Part shown: piece by piece, positions 32,598 through 40,732 of the stretch
How the letters are laid out: each line of letters opens with the position of its first letter
Position numbering within the stretch: the stretch's first letter is position 1
Origin: RGIG7332 sp045589235
GTDB lineage: Bacteria; Bacillota; Clostridia; Oscillospirales; JAAYXM01
DNA: 64,000 nucleotides
Reading direction: 5' to 3'
Assembly (NCBI GenBank): GCA_045589235.1
Contig: JAZNOR010000001.1
Span: 9,251 to 73,250, forward strand
Translations under genes and position numbers: made by a program
The notes under the pieces: model-generated
Database searches by the model: none
Seen by the model: only the letters and a program-made list of their open reading frames with translations
What the model was told of the DNA's origin: nothing

Positions 32598-34124
32598 TTA
32601 GTCTATGCGACGGTTTGCCATAATTGCGCTCATAACGCGCTCGGGTGTAGCTTCATCTTTTGAAAGCTCGCCCACAATGCGCCCTTCGTTCATAATATAC
32701 ACGCGGTCGCTCACTCCGAGAACCTCGGGAAGCTCAGATGAAATCATAATAACACTTTTTCCTTCTGCGACAAGTGAATTTATAATGGTATAAATTTCAT
32801 ATTTTGCACCAACATCAATTCCGCGTGTTGGCTCATCTAAAATGAGAACATCAGGCTCGGTTAAAATCCATTTGCTGAGCACCACCTTTTGCTGATTTCC
32901 GCCCGACAAATTTCCTGTTAGCTGAAAAACGCTTGAGCATTTGATGTTTAATTTTTTGCGGTATTCTTCGCTGGTTGAAACCTCTAAATCCGGGTCGATT
33001 ATTCCACCACGACTTACTGCATTCATGTTTGAAAGGGGGATGTTACGACGGATATCTTCTTCTAAAATAAGACCTGATGTCTTTCTATCCTCGGTAACAT
33101 AAGCCAGTCCCAAGTTGATTGCATCGCGCACACTGTGGGGAGATATCCTCTCGCCATTTTTATACAGCTCACCACTAACTTGAACCCCATAAAGCTTTCC
33201 GAAAATACTCATTGCAAGCTCGCTTCTGCCCGAACCCATAAGGCCGGCAATTCCAATAACCTCACCACGGCGCACGTTTAAATTTATTCGGTCTAAGCGC
33301 ACCTTACCGGGAATGGCAGGGTCATTTATAGTCCAATTTCGCACCTCAAAAGCGATATCGCCGATTTTAACATCGCGTTTTGGAAATCTGTCCGTTATCT
33401 CTCGACCTACCATACCGCGAATTATGCGCTCCTCAGAAATTTCGCCTTTGAGCGTTTCAATTGTTGTACCGTCGCGAATAACGGTAATTTCGTCTGCAAC
33501 GCGCTCGATTTCATTTAGCTTATGTGAAATTATTATTGAAGTTAAGCCTCGTGTTTTTAATTCAAGCAGTAAGTTCAGCAGATTTTCTGAATCGTTTTCA
33601 TTTAGAGATGCAGTAGGCTCGTCTAAAATTAAAAGGCGCGCGTTTTTGGCAAGTGCCTTTGCAATTTCGCAAAGCTGTTGTTTTCCGACGGAAAGCTCAG
33701 ACATTTTAGTTGTCGGCTCCTCCGAGAGGCCGACTTTTTTTAGCATTTCACGCGCTGCGAGAAAGGTTTCATTCCAATCAATTACACCGTTTTTGTGACG
33801 CTCATTGCCTAAAAATATATTCTCAGCAATTGATAAATCGGGAACCAAGGCAAGCTCCTGATGAATTATTGCAATTCCTGCCGCTTCGCTGTCGCGAATA
33901 TTAGAGAATTTGCACTCAACTCCGTCAAATATAATTTTACCTTCATAAGAACCATACGGCCAGATGCCGCTTAGCACCTTCATAAGAGTGGATTTTCCTG
34001 CGCCGTTTTCACCGCAAAGTGCGTGAATTGAGCCACTCTCGACCTTTAAATTAACATTATCAAGCGCGCGGACACCAGGAAATTCCTTAACGATGCCCTG
34101 CATTTCCAAAATATAGTTAGCCAT
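32598..34124 (-). CDS. mmsA: Multiple-monosaccharide ABC transporter ATPase (MmsA/GguA-like)
   Basis: A 508-residue tandem ABC ATPase for monosaccharide import. The first domain has GENGAGKSTLMKVLSG and LSVGKQQLCEIAKAL with LILDEPTASLN; the second has GLMGSGRSE and LSGGNQQKVVLSKW with LILDEPTRGIDVGAK. The altered P-loop of the second half is normal for this class (compare XylG and MglA). The start is ATG 34124, 7 bases after GGAGG; the 14-codon upstream extension from 34166 overlaps the stem-loop behind the binding-protein gene and is rejected. Confidence 0.92.
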   Translation of the reverse strand: MANYILEMQGIVKEFPGVRALDNVNLKVESGSIHALCGENGAGKSTLMKVLSGIWPYGSYEGKIIFDGVECKFSNIRDSEAAGIAIIHQELALVPDLSIAENIFLGNERHKNGVIDWNETFLAAREMLKKVGLSEEPTTKMSELSVGKQQLCEIAKALAKNARLLILDEPTASLNENDSENLLNLLLELKTRGLTSIIISHKLNEIERVADEITVIRDGTTIETLKGEISEERIIRGMVGREITDRFPKRDVKIGDIAFEVRNWTINDPAIPGKVRLDRINLNVRRGEVIGIAGLMGSGRSELAMSIFGKLYGVQVSGELYKNGERISPHSVRDAINLGLAYVTEDRKTSGLILEEDIRRNIPLSNMNAVSRGGIIDPDLEVSTSEEYRKKLNIKCSSVFQLTGNLSGGNQQKVVLSKWILTEPDVLILDEPTRGIDVGAKYEIYTIINSLVAEGKSVIMISSELPEVLGVSDRVYIMNEGRIVGELSKDEATPERVMSAIMANRRID

Positions 34125-34149
34125 AGCACGCCTCCGTTTAATATGTCCT

Positions 34150-34171
34150 CGGCATTGAACAAACAATGCCG
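34150..34171 (-). promoter_or_regulatory. Intergenic stem-loop between chvE-like and mmsA
   Basis: CGGCATTG and CAATGCCG pair around a 6-base loop with no T-run. It sits behind the binding-protein gene, where such stem-loops commonly stabilise or partly terminate transcripts so that the binding protein is made in excess. Confidence 0.5.
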
Positions 34172-34178
34172 TCGTAGC

Positions 34179-35258
34179 TTATCTTTCAATTTCAGCTTCG
34201 GTATAATAGCCTGAGTCAATCAAAACCTGCTTATAATTATCGCGTGTTACAATTACCGGACTGCAAAGATAAGTGGGAACCACTTTTACGCCGTTATTGT
34301 AGGTTTCTGTATCGTTTACTTCGGCGGCATTTCCGGAAAGAAGTGCATCCACCATACCTACAACCTTGTCTGCAAGAATTCGTGTATCTTTAAAAATATT
34401 CATTGATTGTTCACCGTTTTTAAGTGCAACAACGTTCGGTCGGTCGCAGTCCTGGCCTGTAATTATCGGATAAGGCTTGTCTGTGCCGTTGTAACCAATA
34501 TTTTTGAGCGCGGCAATAATTCCGATAGCTAAGCTGTCGTTAGGGGAGAGCACCGCGTGAAGAGGTGTGTTATTTGCATAATTTGCAGTTAAAAGGTTAT
34601 CCATTCGCGCCTGCGCAAGCTCAGATTTCCATGTGTTGATTGCCACTTTTGAAAACTCGGTCTGACCGCTTTTGACAATCAACTTTCCGTTTTCGATATA
34701 CGGATTTAGCACATCCATTGCACCTTTATAGAAATAAAGTGCGTTGTTGTCGTCTGAACTTCCGGCAAAGATTTCAATGTTGTATGGACCGGGATTCGTT
34801 TCAAGCCCGAGCTTGTCCACAATGAATTTACCCTGCAGACTGCCGCACATTTCGTTGTCAAATGTTGCGTAGTAGTCGACATTGTCGGAATTCATAATCA
34901 GTCGGTCATAGGCGATTACTTTAATTCCGCTATTATGCGCCTGTGCGAGCACATCGCTGATTGCCGCACCGTCAACCGCTGCGATTACAAGCACATCGAC
35001 ACCTTTTGTAATCATATTTTCAATCTGAGAGACCTGAGTGTTAACGTCGTTTTCTGCGTATTGAAGTTCAACACGATATCCGCGCTCCTCAAGCGCTTTT
35101 TTCATATTTGCACCGTCTTGATTCCAACGCTGTAAGAATTTTGCAGGCATTGAAACGCCAACAAACTTTTCTTTATTAGTGACATCGCCTGCCTCCCCGC
35201 ATGCGCAAAGAGAGAAAATTAAGACCAAGGATAATAATATCGCAACTAATCGTTTCAT
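34179..35258 (-). CDS. chvE: Sugar-binding lipoprotein (ChvE/periplasmic-binding 4 type)
   Basis: A 359-residue substrate-binding lipoprotein that delivers sugar to MmsAB. A signal peptide MKRLVAILLSLVLIFSLC ends in lipobox LCAC with Cys20. Then follows the type-I fold: VGVSMPAKFLQRWNQDG (conserved sugar-contacting Arg and Trp in this family), the DVLVIAAVDGAAISDVLA hinge region, and the VDYYATFDNEMCG block. ChvE relatives sense and carry galactose, arabinose, xylose or glucuronic acid. Ribosome binding site AAGGAGCG is 8 bases upstream. First gene of the three-gene transporter operon. Confidence 0.88.
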   Translation of the reverse strand: MKRLVAILLSLVLIFSLCACGEAGDVTNKEKFVGVSMPAKFLQRWNQDGANMKKALEERGYRVELQYAENDVNTQVSQIENMITKGVDVLVIAAVDGAAISDVLAQAHNSGIKVIAYDRLIMNSDNVDYYATFDNEMCGSLQGKFIVDKLGLETNPGPYNIEIFAGSSDDNNALYFYKGAMDVLNPYIENGKLIVKSGQTEFSKVAINTWKSELAQARMDNLLTANYANNTPLHAVLSPNDSLAIGIIAALKNIGYNGTDKPYPIITGQDCDRPNVVALKNGEQSMNIFKDTRILADKVVGMVDALLSGNAAEVNDTETYNNGVKVVPTYLCSPVIVTRDNYKQVLIDSGYYTEAEIER

Positions 35259-35363
35259 ATTTTAACGCTCCTTAAAAGTTTTCTTCCAATACATTTTCAC
35301 CTGAAAATTACTTGGATATTCCTATAACACGAAAAAATTTTAAAGTTTTTGCAATTAAGCTGA

Positions 35364-35392
35364 TTGACACAAGCTTTTTTGACTTGTATACT
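35364..35392 (+). promoter_or_regulatory. Promoter of the MBOAT/SGNH operon
   Basis: Perfect TTGACA (35364-35369), a 17-base spacer and TATACT (35387-35392). It reads toward the MBOAT gene. Confidence 0.7.
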
Positions 35393-35422
35393 TTATATAT
35401 AACATTTTTCAGGTGATGTGTT

Positions 35423-36862
35423 TTGATTTTTAATTCATTTGAGTATCTTATTTTCCTGCCGATTGTTGTAGCACTTTATTTTATGCTTGCGCCACGTTTT
35501 CGCTGGGTGCTTCTGCTTGCGGCAAGCTATTATTTTTATATGTCATGGCGCGCGGAATATGCACTACTTATACTTTTCTGTACGGCGATAAATTACGGTG
35601 CCGCAATTTGGATTGATAAAACGGAAAATAAGGCCAAAAAGAAAACGATTTTAACGGTTGATTTAATCTTAAGCTTTGGTGTGCTTTTCGTTTATAAATA
35701 TTTAGGATTTATAACGGAGAATATAAATCTGGCACTCGACCTTTTCAATTCTTCAATAAACTTACCGACGTTTGATATTCTGCTCCCTGTTGGAATTTCA
35801 TTTTTCACATTCCAGACACTTAGTTACACGATTGATGTATATCGCGGAACAACGAAAGTTGAGCGCCATTTCGGAATTTTTGCTCTTTTTGTTTCATTCT
35901 TTCCCCAGCTTGTTGCAGGTCCGATTGAAAGGTCGGATAACCTGCTTCCGCAGTTTAGAGAGTTAAAAAGATTCGATATTGCAAGAGCGATGTCAGGGCT
36001 TCGCATAATTTTATGGGGACTCTTTAAAAAGATTGTAATAGCAGACCGCCTTGCACTTGTTGTAAACCAGGTTTACAACAACGCGCAAGAATATTCGGGC
36101 GCGGCATTTATCATTGCAACGGTAGCATTTGCATTTCAGATTTACGGTGATTTTTCGGGCTATTCCGATATAGCGGTCGGTTCGGCAAAAATTATGGGAT
36201 TTGACCTTATGAAAAATTTCGATCGCCCGTATTTATCAAAAACTACTGCTGAATTCTGGCGTCGCTGGCACGTATCGCTCTCGTCTTGGTATCGCGATTA
36301 TGTGTATATTCCGCTTGGAGGCAGTCGTTGCAGTAAGGCAAGATATATTTTTAATAATATGACTACGTTTGCGCTCAGCGGATTGTGGCATGGCGCGGAG
36401 TGGACCTTTGTAATATGGGGCGTTATTAACGGAATTTATACGAGTATCAGCACATGCACAAGAAATTTGCGCGGAAAAATAAGTGCAAAAATTTTTGGTG
36501 ATAAATGTGAAGTATTGCATAAAATATCGCAGGTTTTAATTACGTTTGTTTTAATTTGCTTTTCTTGGATTTTTTTCCGCGCAAACAGCCTTGGAGATGC
36601 AATTTATATCATTAAGAATATGTTCCCGCTTAATTTGGCGGAGCTTATTCCGGCAATTGGAGTGTACAGGCTTGCAACTTCTGCTTTCCTTGCGCTTTTG
36701 TTCTGTGTAATTTCATTTATTTCAAGAAATGACAATTGCCTTACAAGATTTTTCTACAGATACAGAGTGGTAAGATATGCTTGCTACCTTGTGATTTTTG
36801 GCCTTATAATGATGTTTGGAGTGACAGGAAATGAAACCGCATTTATTTACTTCCAATTCTAA
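35423..36862 (+). CDS. MBOAT family O-acyltransferase (AlgI/DltB-like)
   Basis: A 479-residue polytopic membrane protein that passes acyl groups from the cytoplasm to extracellular glycan acceptors. It begins MIFNSFEYLIFLPIVVALYF, the classical AlgI/PatA start. FSGYSDIAVGSAKIMGF, FNRPYLS-equivalent NFDRPYLSKTTAEFWRRWH and the catalytic His in SGLWHGAEWTFVIWG are intact. The start codon is TTG 35423; AGGTGATG ends about 5 bases upstream and no in-frame ATG fits the conserved N-terminus. It overlaps the SGNH gene by 32 bases, so the two proteins are probably made together for polysaccharide O-acetylation. Confidence 0.9.
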   Translation: MIFNSFEYLIFLPIVVALYFMLAPRFRWVLLLAASYYFYMSWRAEYALLILFCTAINYGAAIWIDKTENKAKKKTILTVDLILSFGVLFVYKYLGFITENINLALDLFNSSINLPTFDILLPVGISFFTFQTLSYTIDVYRGTTKVERHFGIFALFVSFFPQLVAGPIERSDNLLPQFRELKRFDIARAMSGLRIILWGLFKKIVIADRLALVVNQVYNNAQEYSGAAFIIATVAFAFQIYGDFSGYSDIAVGSAKIMGFDLMKNFDRPYLSKTTAEFWRRWHVSLSSWYRDYVYIPLGGSRCSKARYIFNNMTTFALSGLWHGAEWTFVIWGVINGIYTSISTCTRNLRGKISAKIFGDKCEVLHKISQVLITFVLICFSWIFFRANSLGDAIYIIKNMFPLNLAELIPAIGVYRLATSAFLALLFCVISFISRNDNCLTRFFYRYRVVRYACYLVIFGLIMMFGVTGNETAFIYFQF

Positions 36863-37823
36863 AATATATGCAAAGCGAATACTTGCGTTTATCCTTGCGC
36901 TCATCATCTTCTACGCTGCGGCGCAGGTTACGGCGATAGCTTTTGCAAAGCACTACGACGACCGCAACGGAACGCAGAAAATAACAAGCTATCAAATATC
37001 GGATTTTTATGCGCTTCCTGAAAACAGCATTGATGTTTTGATTTTAGGTTCAAGCCACGCTATGTGCACTTACGACCCGGCGTGGATTAAAAGTGAATTT
37101 AATTTAAAAACATTCAATCTCGGAACGGCGCTTCAACAGCCTGATACTGCGTATTATCTGCTAAAAGAGGTGCTTAAAACACAGAAACCGAAACATTTAA
37201 TATATGATGTTTACTTTAAGGTTTTGGAGAATGAGCGTTCAAAAGAGCAGGCAACAACGGTGCTTAAAGAATTAAAGCTTTCTGCTAATGCAGCATCATT
37301 ATTTTGGAACAATTTATGCTTGGATGATAAACTGGAATTTTATAATAATTATTTAAATCCATTTGGCAGACTGGAAAATCTTATGGAAGCATCCGAAAAA
37401 TATGATGATGAGCGAAACCCGGCATACAAGGGCGACGGTTTTTATTCAACTTCAAATGTGGTATCGGAAGATTTGCTATTACCTGAAAACCATCCGTTTT
37501 CAAAGGAATATATGGGATTTAATCCGCGTCAGGTTGAGTATTTAAAAAGGCTTATCTCTCTTGCGCAGGAAAATAATATAGAGGTTATTTTAACTATTGC
37601 GCCGCTTCCGCCCACAATTTTATCGCGTATTGATTACTTTGATGAAATCTGCGCTGAAATTGGCGCGGTTGCAACAGAGTTTTCCGTGCCGTTTGTAAAC
37701 TTTACAAACTCATCATCAGAAATTTTGCAAGATACGGACTTTGCAGACCAGGGACACTTGAATCAAAATGGATGTGCTAAATTTATGGAGCACTTTACAA
37801 CCGTTATGAAGGAGCTGTGGTGA
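36831..37823 (+). CDS. SGNH-fold partner of the MBOAT acyltransferase (AlgX/DltD-like role)
   Basis: A 330-residue membrane-anchored protein. One N-terminal helix (residues 16-33) is followed by an extracytoplasmic SGNH-like domain: LILGSSHAMCTYD carries the Ser of block I, and DQGHLNQNGCAKFMEHF carries the Asp/His pair of block V. Proteins of this kind transfer acetyl groups received from the MBOAT partner to secreted polysaccharide. The start lies inside the MBOAT gene (GACAGGAA, then ATG), and its stop TGA overlaps the AraC start as TGATG. Substrate is unknown. Confidence 0.82.
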   Translation: MKPHLFTSNSKIYAKRILAFILALIIFYAAAQVTAIAFAKHYDDRNGTQKITSYQISDFYALPENSIDVLILGSSHAMCTYDPAWIKSEFNLKTFNLGTALQQPDTAYYLLKEVLKTQKPKHLIYDVYFKVLENERSKEQATTVLKELKLSANAASLFWNNLCLDDKLEFYNNYLNPFGRLENLMEASEKYDDERNPAYKGDGFYSTSNVVSEDLLLPENHPFSKEYMGFNPRQVEYLKRLISLAQENNIEVILTIAPLPPTILSRIDYFDEICAEIGAVATEFSVPFVNFTNSSSEILQDTDFADQGHLNQNGCAKFMEHFTTVMKELW

Positions 37824-38704
37824 TGGAGAAGATTGTTTTTAAAACAGACAAAAATATGAACACCAAGTTCCCGGTTAAAATTTTTGAAAATAAAGGAAAA
37901 TTTAATCAGGTAGATCATTCACACGAGTACCTGCAGATATGGTATGTGCGTCGCGGTAAATGCAAGAATTACTTAAACGGATATGAATATAATTACTCGC
38001 AGGGAGGCATCTGCATTATTCCGCCGTTTGTCGAGCATCGAATAGAAAACGATGACGAAACTTCGGTTTTAATCTGCTGTGAATTTTCAGAGCGATTTAT
38101 AAATGAGGCTTTACAGTATGAAAATCGTGACGGACTTTTTGATATTGCATACTTAGAACCGTTCTTCTTAAGTGAAAATATGGTCGAGCAGCTTTTTAAA
38201 ATAAGCGATGATAAGCTCCCGTTTGTCGACAAAATTTTCAGCGACCTGCTTCGTGAATACAACACATATCGCAAGCATTCCTATCTGTTTATAAAAGCCG
38301 ACCTTTTAAAACTGCTTGCAACGATTGCATCTGAATATGATGCACGCGGAAATCACGAAACAGACGAGCTTTTTGAGAAATACAGAGATGCAATAGACCG
38401 TGCGATTTGTTATATAAATGAAAATTACAATGAGAAAATTTATCTCGAAGAAGCTTGCAGAATTGCAATGATGTCAACGTCGACATTCTCATATATCTTC
38501 AAGCAGGTAACGGGAAAAACCTTTAGCGAATATGTGATGAATTTGAGACTCAGGCATGCGGCAGAGCTTCTGCGCGACACGCAAACCTCTTTAGTTGAAA
38601 TTTGCGAGATTTGCGGATTTTCCGATTCGAATTATTTCAGCCGAGTATTCAAAAAGAGTTATGGTATGCCACCCTCACAGTTCCGCCGTGCTATGCGAGA
38701 ATAA
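37823..38704 (+). CDS. AraC family transcriptional regulator with cupin sensor domain
   Basis: A 293-residue regulator. The N-terminal cupin (to about residue 105) has VDHSHEYLQIWYVRRG and GGICIIPPFVEHRIEN, the conserved sugar-sensing beta-barrel residues. The C-terminal double helix-turn-helix has LEEACRIAMMSTSTFSYIFK and the family signature SLVEICEICGFSDSNYFSRVFKK (given here only as its landmark: GFSDSNYFSRVF). It overlaps the SGNH stop (TGATG) with AAGGAG upstream. The nearest plausible targets are the downstream oxidoreductase gene and its own operon. Confidence 0.9.
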   Translation: MEKIVFKTDKNMNTKFPVKIFENKGKFNQVDHSHEYLQIWYVRRGKCKNYLNGYEYNYSQGGICIIPPFVEHRIENDDETSVLICCEFSERFINEALQYENRDGLFDIAYLEPFFLSENMVEQLFKISDDKLPFVDKIFSDLLREYNTYRKHSYLFIKADLLKLLATIASEYDARGNHETDELFEKYRDAIDRAICYINENYNEKIYLEEACRIAMMSTSTFSYIFKQVTGKTFSEYVMNLRLRHAAELLRDTQTSLVEICEICGFSDSNYFSRVFKKSYGMPPSQFRRAMRE

Positions 38705-38783
38705 AATAGTGAAGATTTTTTGCAAAATAATTAAGGAAAAAATTTAAAAATGTTATATAATTAAAATAAAGGAGTGGTTTTTT

Positions 38784-39857
38784 ATGAAGAAATTAAATGT
38801 TGCCGTAATCGGATACGGCAGAAGCGGATGCGACATTCATGGCGCATATCTTCACTCAAAAGCAAATGACAAATACAATGTGCTCGCAGTAGTTGAGTTT
38901 GACCCGGCTCGTGCAGAGGCGGCAAAAAAAGACTTTAATTGCGATACATACAGCGATTATAAGGAACTCTTTAACCGCAAGGATATCGACCTTGTAATCA
39001 ATGCATCATATTCTGAGCTGCATTACGAAACAACACTTGACCTTTTAAATCACGGCTTTAATGTGCTTTGCGAGAAGCCGATTGCAAAGAAGGCAAGTCA
39101 GGTTCAGGAGCTTGCAGATGCTGCTAAGAAGAACGGTGTTATGTTTACAATCTTCCAGCAGTCAAGACTTGCACAGTACTATATGGAAATGGAAAGAATT
39201 ATGAATTCCGGTATTTTGGGCGACATCAAGCTCGTTCGCGCTCGCTGGAACGGATTCTCACGTCGCTACGACTGGCAGACACTTATCCGCAAGGATGCAG
39301 GTGCTATGAGAAATACAGGTCCGCACCCGTTTGAACAGTGCATTTTCTTATCCGGTACAGATGATATGCCGAAGAATATTTATTCAAAGCTTGAGATATT
39401 TAACTCAGTTGGTGATGCAGAAGACTATGTATTCGCTGTTTTAGAATATGAAAAGGGTCCGCGCTTTGAAATTGAAATTAACCCGTCAGACCCGTATAAC
39501 GAGGGATGGTACTATAAGGTTCACGGTAACCGCGGAGCTATGCGCGTTGGCGATAAGAAGATTGAATATCAGTACTATCTTGAGAGTGAGTCTCCGCAGC
39601 CGGTACTTGACCCGAATTCACTTCACAATGAAGACGGTTCTCCGGCATACTGCAAGAACACAATCGTATGGCACAAGGAAGAGGTTGAACTCAACGGTGA
39701 TGCTTTTGAATATGGCACAAATGCTTACTACACAAAGCTTTACGACCATATGGTAAACGGCGGCGAGCTCTTTATCACACCTGAGCATATCAAGACAGAG
39801 ATTGCAATCTTTGAAGAAATTGAGCGCCAGAATCCGCTTGAACAGAAATTCTTTTAA
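38784..39857 (+). CDS. Gfo/Idh/MocA family NAD(P)-dependent oxidoreductase
   Basis: A 357-residue cytoplasmic dehydrogenase acting on sugars or cyclitols. The Rossmann start reads NVAVIGYGRSGCDIHGAYLH; the EKP catalytic motif is present (LCEKPIAKKASQVQELADAA). The second half holds the substrate domain with ARWNGFSRRYDW and the GAMRNTGPHPFEQC block, where the His aligns with the usual catalytic His. AAAGGAG lies 8-9 bases upstream. It is separated from the AraC gene by 79 bases that include a TATAAT-like box, and it ends at a bidirectional terminator. Substrate not readable. Confidence 0.9.
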   Translation: MKKLNVAVIGYGRSGCDIHGAYLHSKANDKYNVLAVVEFDPARAEAAKKDFNCDTYSDYKELFNRKDIDLVINASYSELHYETTLDLLNHGFNVLCEKPIAKKASQVQELADAAKKNGVMFTIFQQSRLAQYYMEMERIMNSGILGDIKLVRARWNGFSRRYDWQTLIRKDAGAMRNTGPHPFEQCIFLSGTDDMPKNIYSKLEIFNSVGDAEDYVFAVLEYEKGPRFEIEINPSDPYNEGWYYKVHGNRGAMRVGDKKIEYQYYLESESPQPVLDPNSLHNEDGSPAYCKNTIVWHKEEVELNGDAFEYGTNAYYTKLYDHMVNGGELFITPEHIKTEIAIFEEIERQNPLEQKFF

Positions 39858-39859
39858 AT

Positions 39860-39892
39860 AAAAAATGCAAGGATTTATTCCTTGCATTTTTT
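39860..39892. terminator. Bidirectional terminator
   Basis: AAAAAATGCAAGGA and TCCTTGCATTTTTT pair around TTTAT. It sits between the oxidoreductase gene and the convergent hypothetical gene and overlaps the last codons of the latter. Confidence 0.9.
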
Positions 39893-40645
39893 AAATTTAT
39901 AGCTTGTACTTTTAATATGTACATCGCGGTTTCCGTCGCGCGAGTGATGCTTTAAAATAGCATAATTATCAAAGTTATAAAGAATACTTCCGCCGTCCTC
40001 AAAAATAAGCTCACTTGCTTTTCCATCTCGCACGGCATTATTTGCATATGCAACAAGTGCATCAAGAGTTACATAGTGCTTTTTTATTGCTTGCTCAAGC
40101 GGCAGCGTTTCACTATTTACCGTTATATTAACCTCATCCAAGCCACAGTAAAATAGACTTACATCGCGCCCATCCTTTAAAACAAACCGTTCTGTGCTCT
40201 CTTCGCTTTTAACTGCTGAAATTTCAAAATCGCGAAATCCCTCGGTTGAAATATCATCTGTTTTGATTATTGCAGGGTATGTTTCCATAATAAATCCGCT
40301 GTAATAAATTACCACCTTGCGACCGATTCCATAGAGATAATCAATGTGGTCGGTGCCATATTCGATTCGTATTTTATCCGAGCATTTATATTCGTTACTC
40401 TCTTTATCGGGCTCGACTAACATATATGTAGTATCCTCTTCAAGCACAGTTGCTAAAAAAGCAGTGCTGTTTGTTTCGGGAGCTTTTGCATAGCACACGA
40501 TTTCGGGCGGAGAGTAGTCATAACCCCAGGTGGAGAAAACAACAGGCTTGTTACTTTCCATTCTGTTCATATCAATGGCGTAGGCAAAACCAATGAAAAG
40601 CGCAAGTGTAACGATAATGACAATTGGAACAACTATCTTTTTCAT
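39875..40645 (-). CDS. Exported hypothetical protein with one N-terminal anchor
   Basis: A 256-residue protein I do not recognise. Residues 1-25 (MKKIVVPIVIIVTLALFIGF) form a signal or anchor helix; the rest is extracytoplasmic and polar. A feature is NKPVVFSTWGYDYSPPEI just after the anchor, seen in several small Clostridial exported proteins, and a C-terminal DGGSILYNFDNYAILKHHSRDG. AAAGGAG lies 8-9 bases upstream of ATG 40645; the in-frame codon at 40654 is too close to that site. It stands alone between two terminators. A role in the envelope is likely; nothing more can be said. Confidence 0.7.
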   Translation of the reverse strand: MKKIVVPIVIIVTLALFIGFAYAIDMNRMESNKPVVFSTWGYDYSPPEIVCYAKAPETNSTAFLATVLEEDTTYMLVEPDKESNEYKCSDKIRIEYGTDHIDYLYGIGRKVVIYYSGFIMETYPAIIKTDDISTEGFRDFEISAVKSEESTERFVLKDGRDVSLFYCGLDEVNITVNSETLPLEQAIKKHYVTLDALVAYANNAVRDGKASELIFEDGGSILYNFDNYAILKHHSRDGNRDVHIKSTSYKFKKCKE

Positions 40646-40697
40646 ATTTATCACTCCTTTAATATTTTAGACGAGTGATTTACCTTAAAGTTCCAAT

Positions 40698-40729
40698 AAA
40701 AAATCCGGTGCTGATTGCACCGGATTTTT
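40698..40729. terminator. Terminator after the DUF4838 gene
   Basis: AAAAATCCGGTGC and GCACCGGATTTTT pair around TGATT. It lies directly after the DUF4838 stop on the minus strand. Confidence 0.9.
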
Positions 40730-40732
40730 AAA

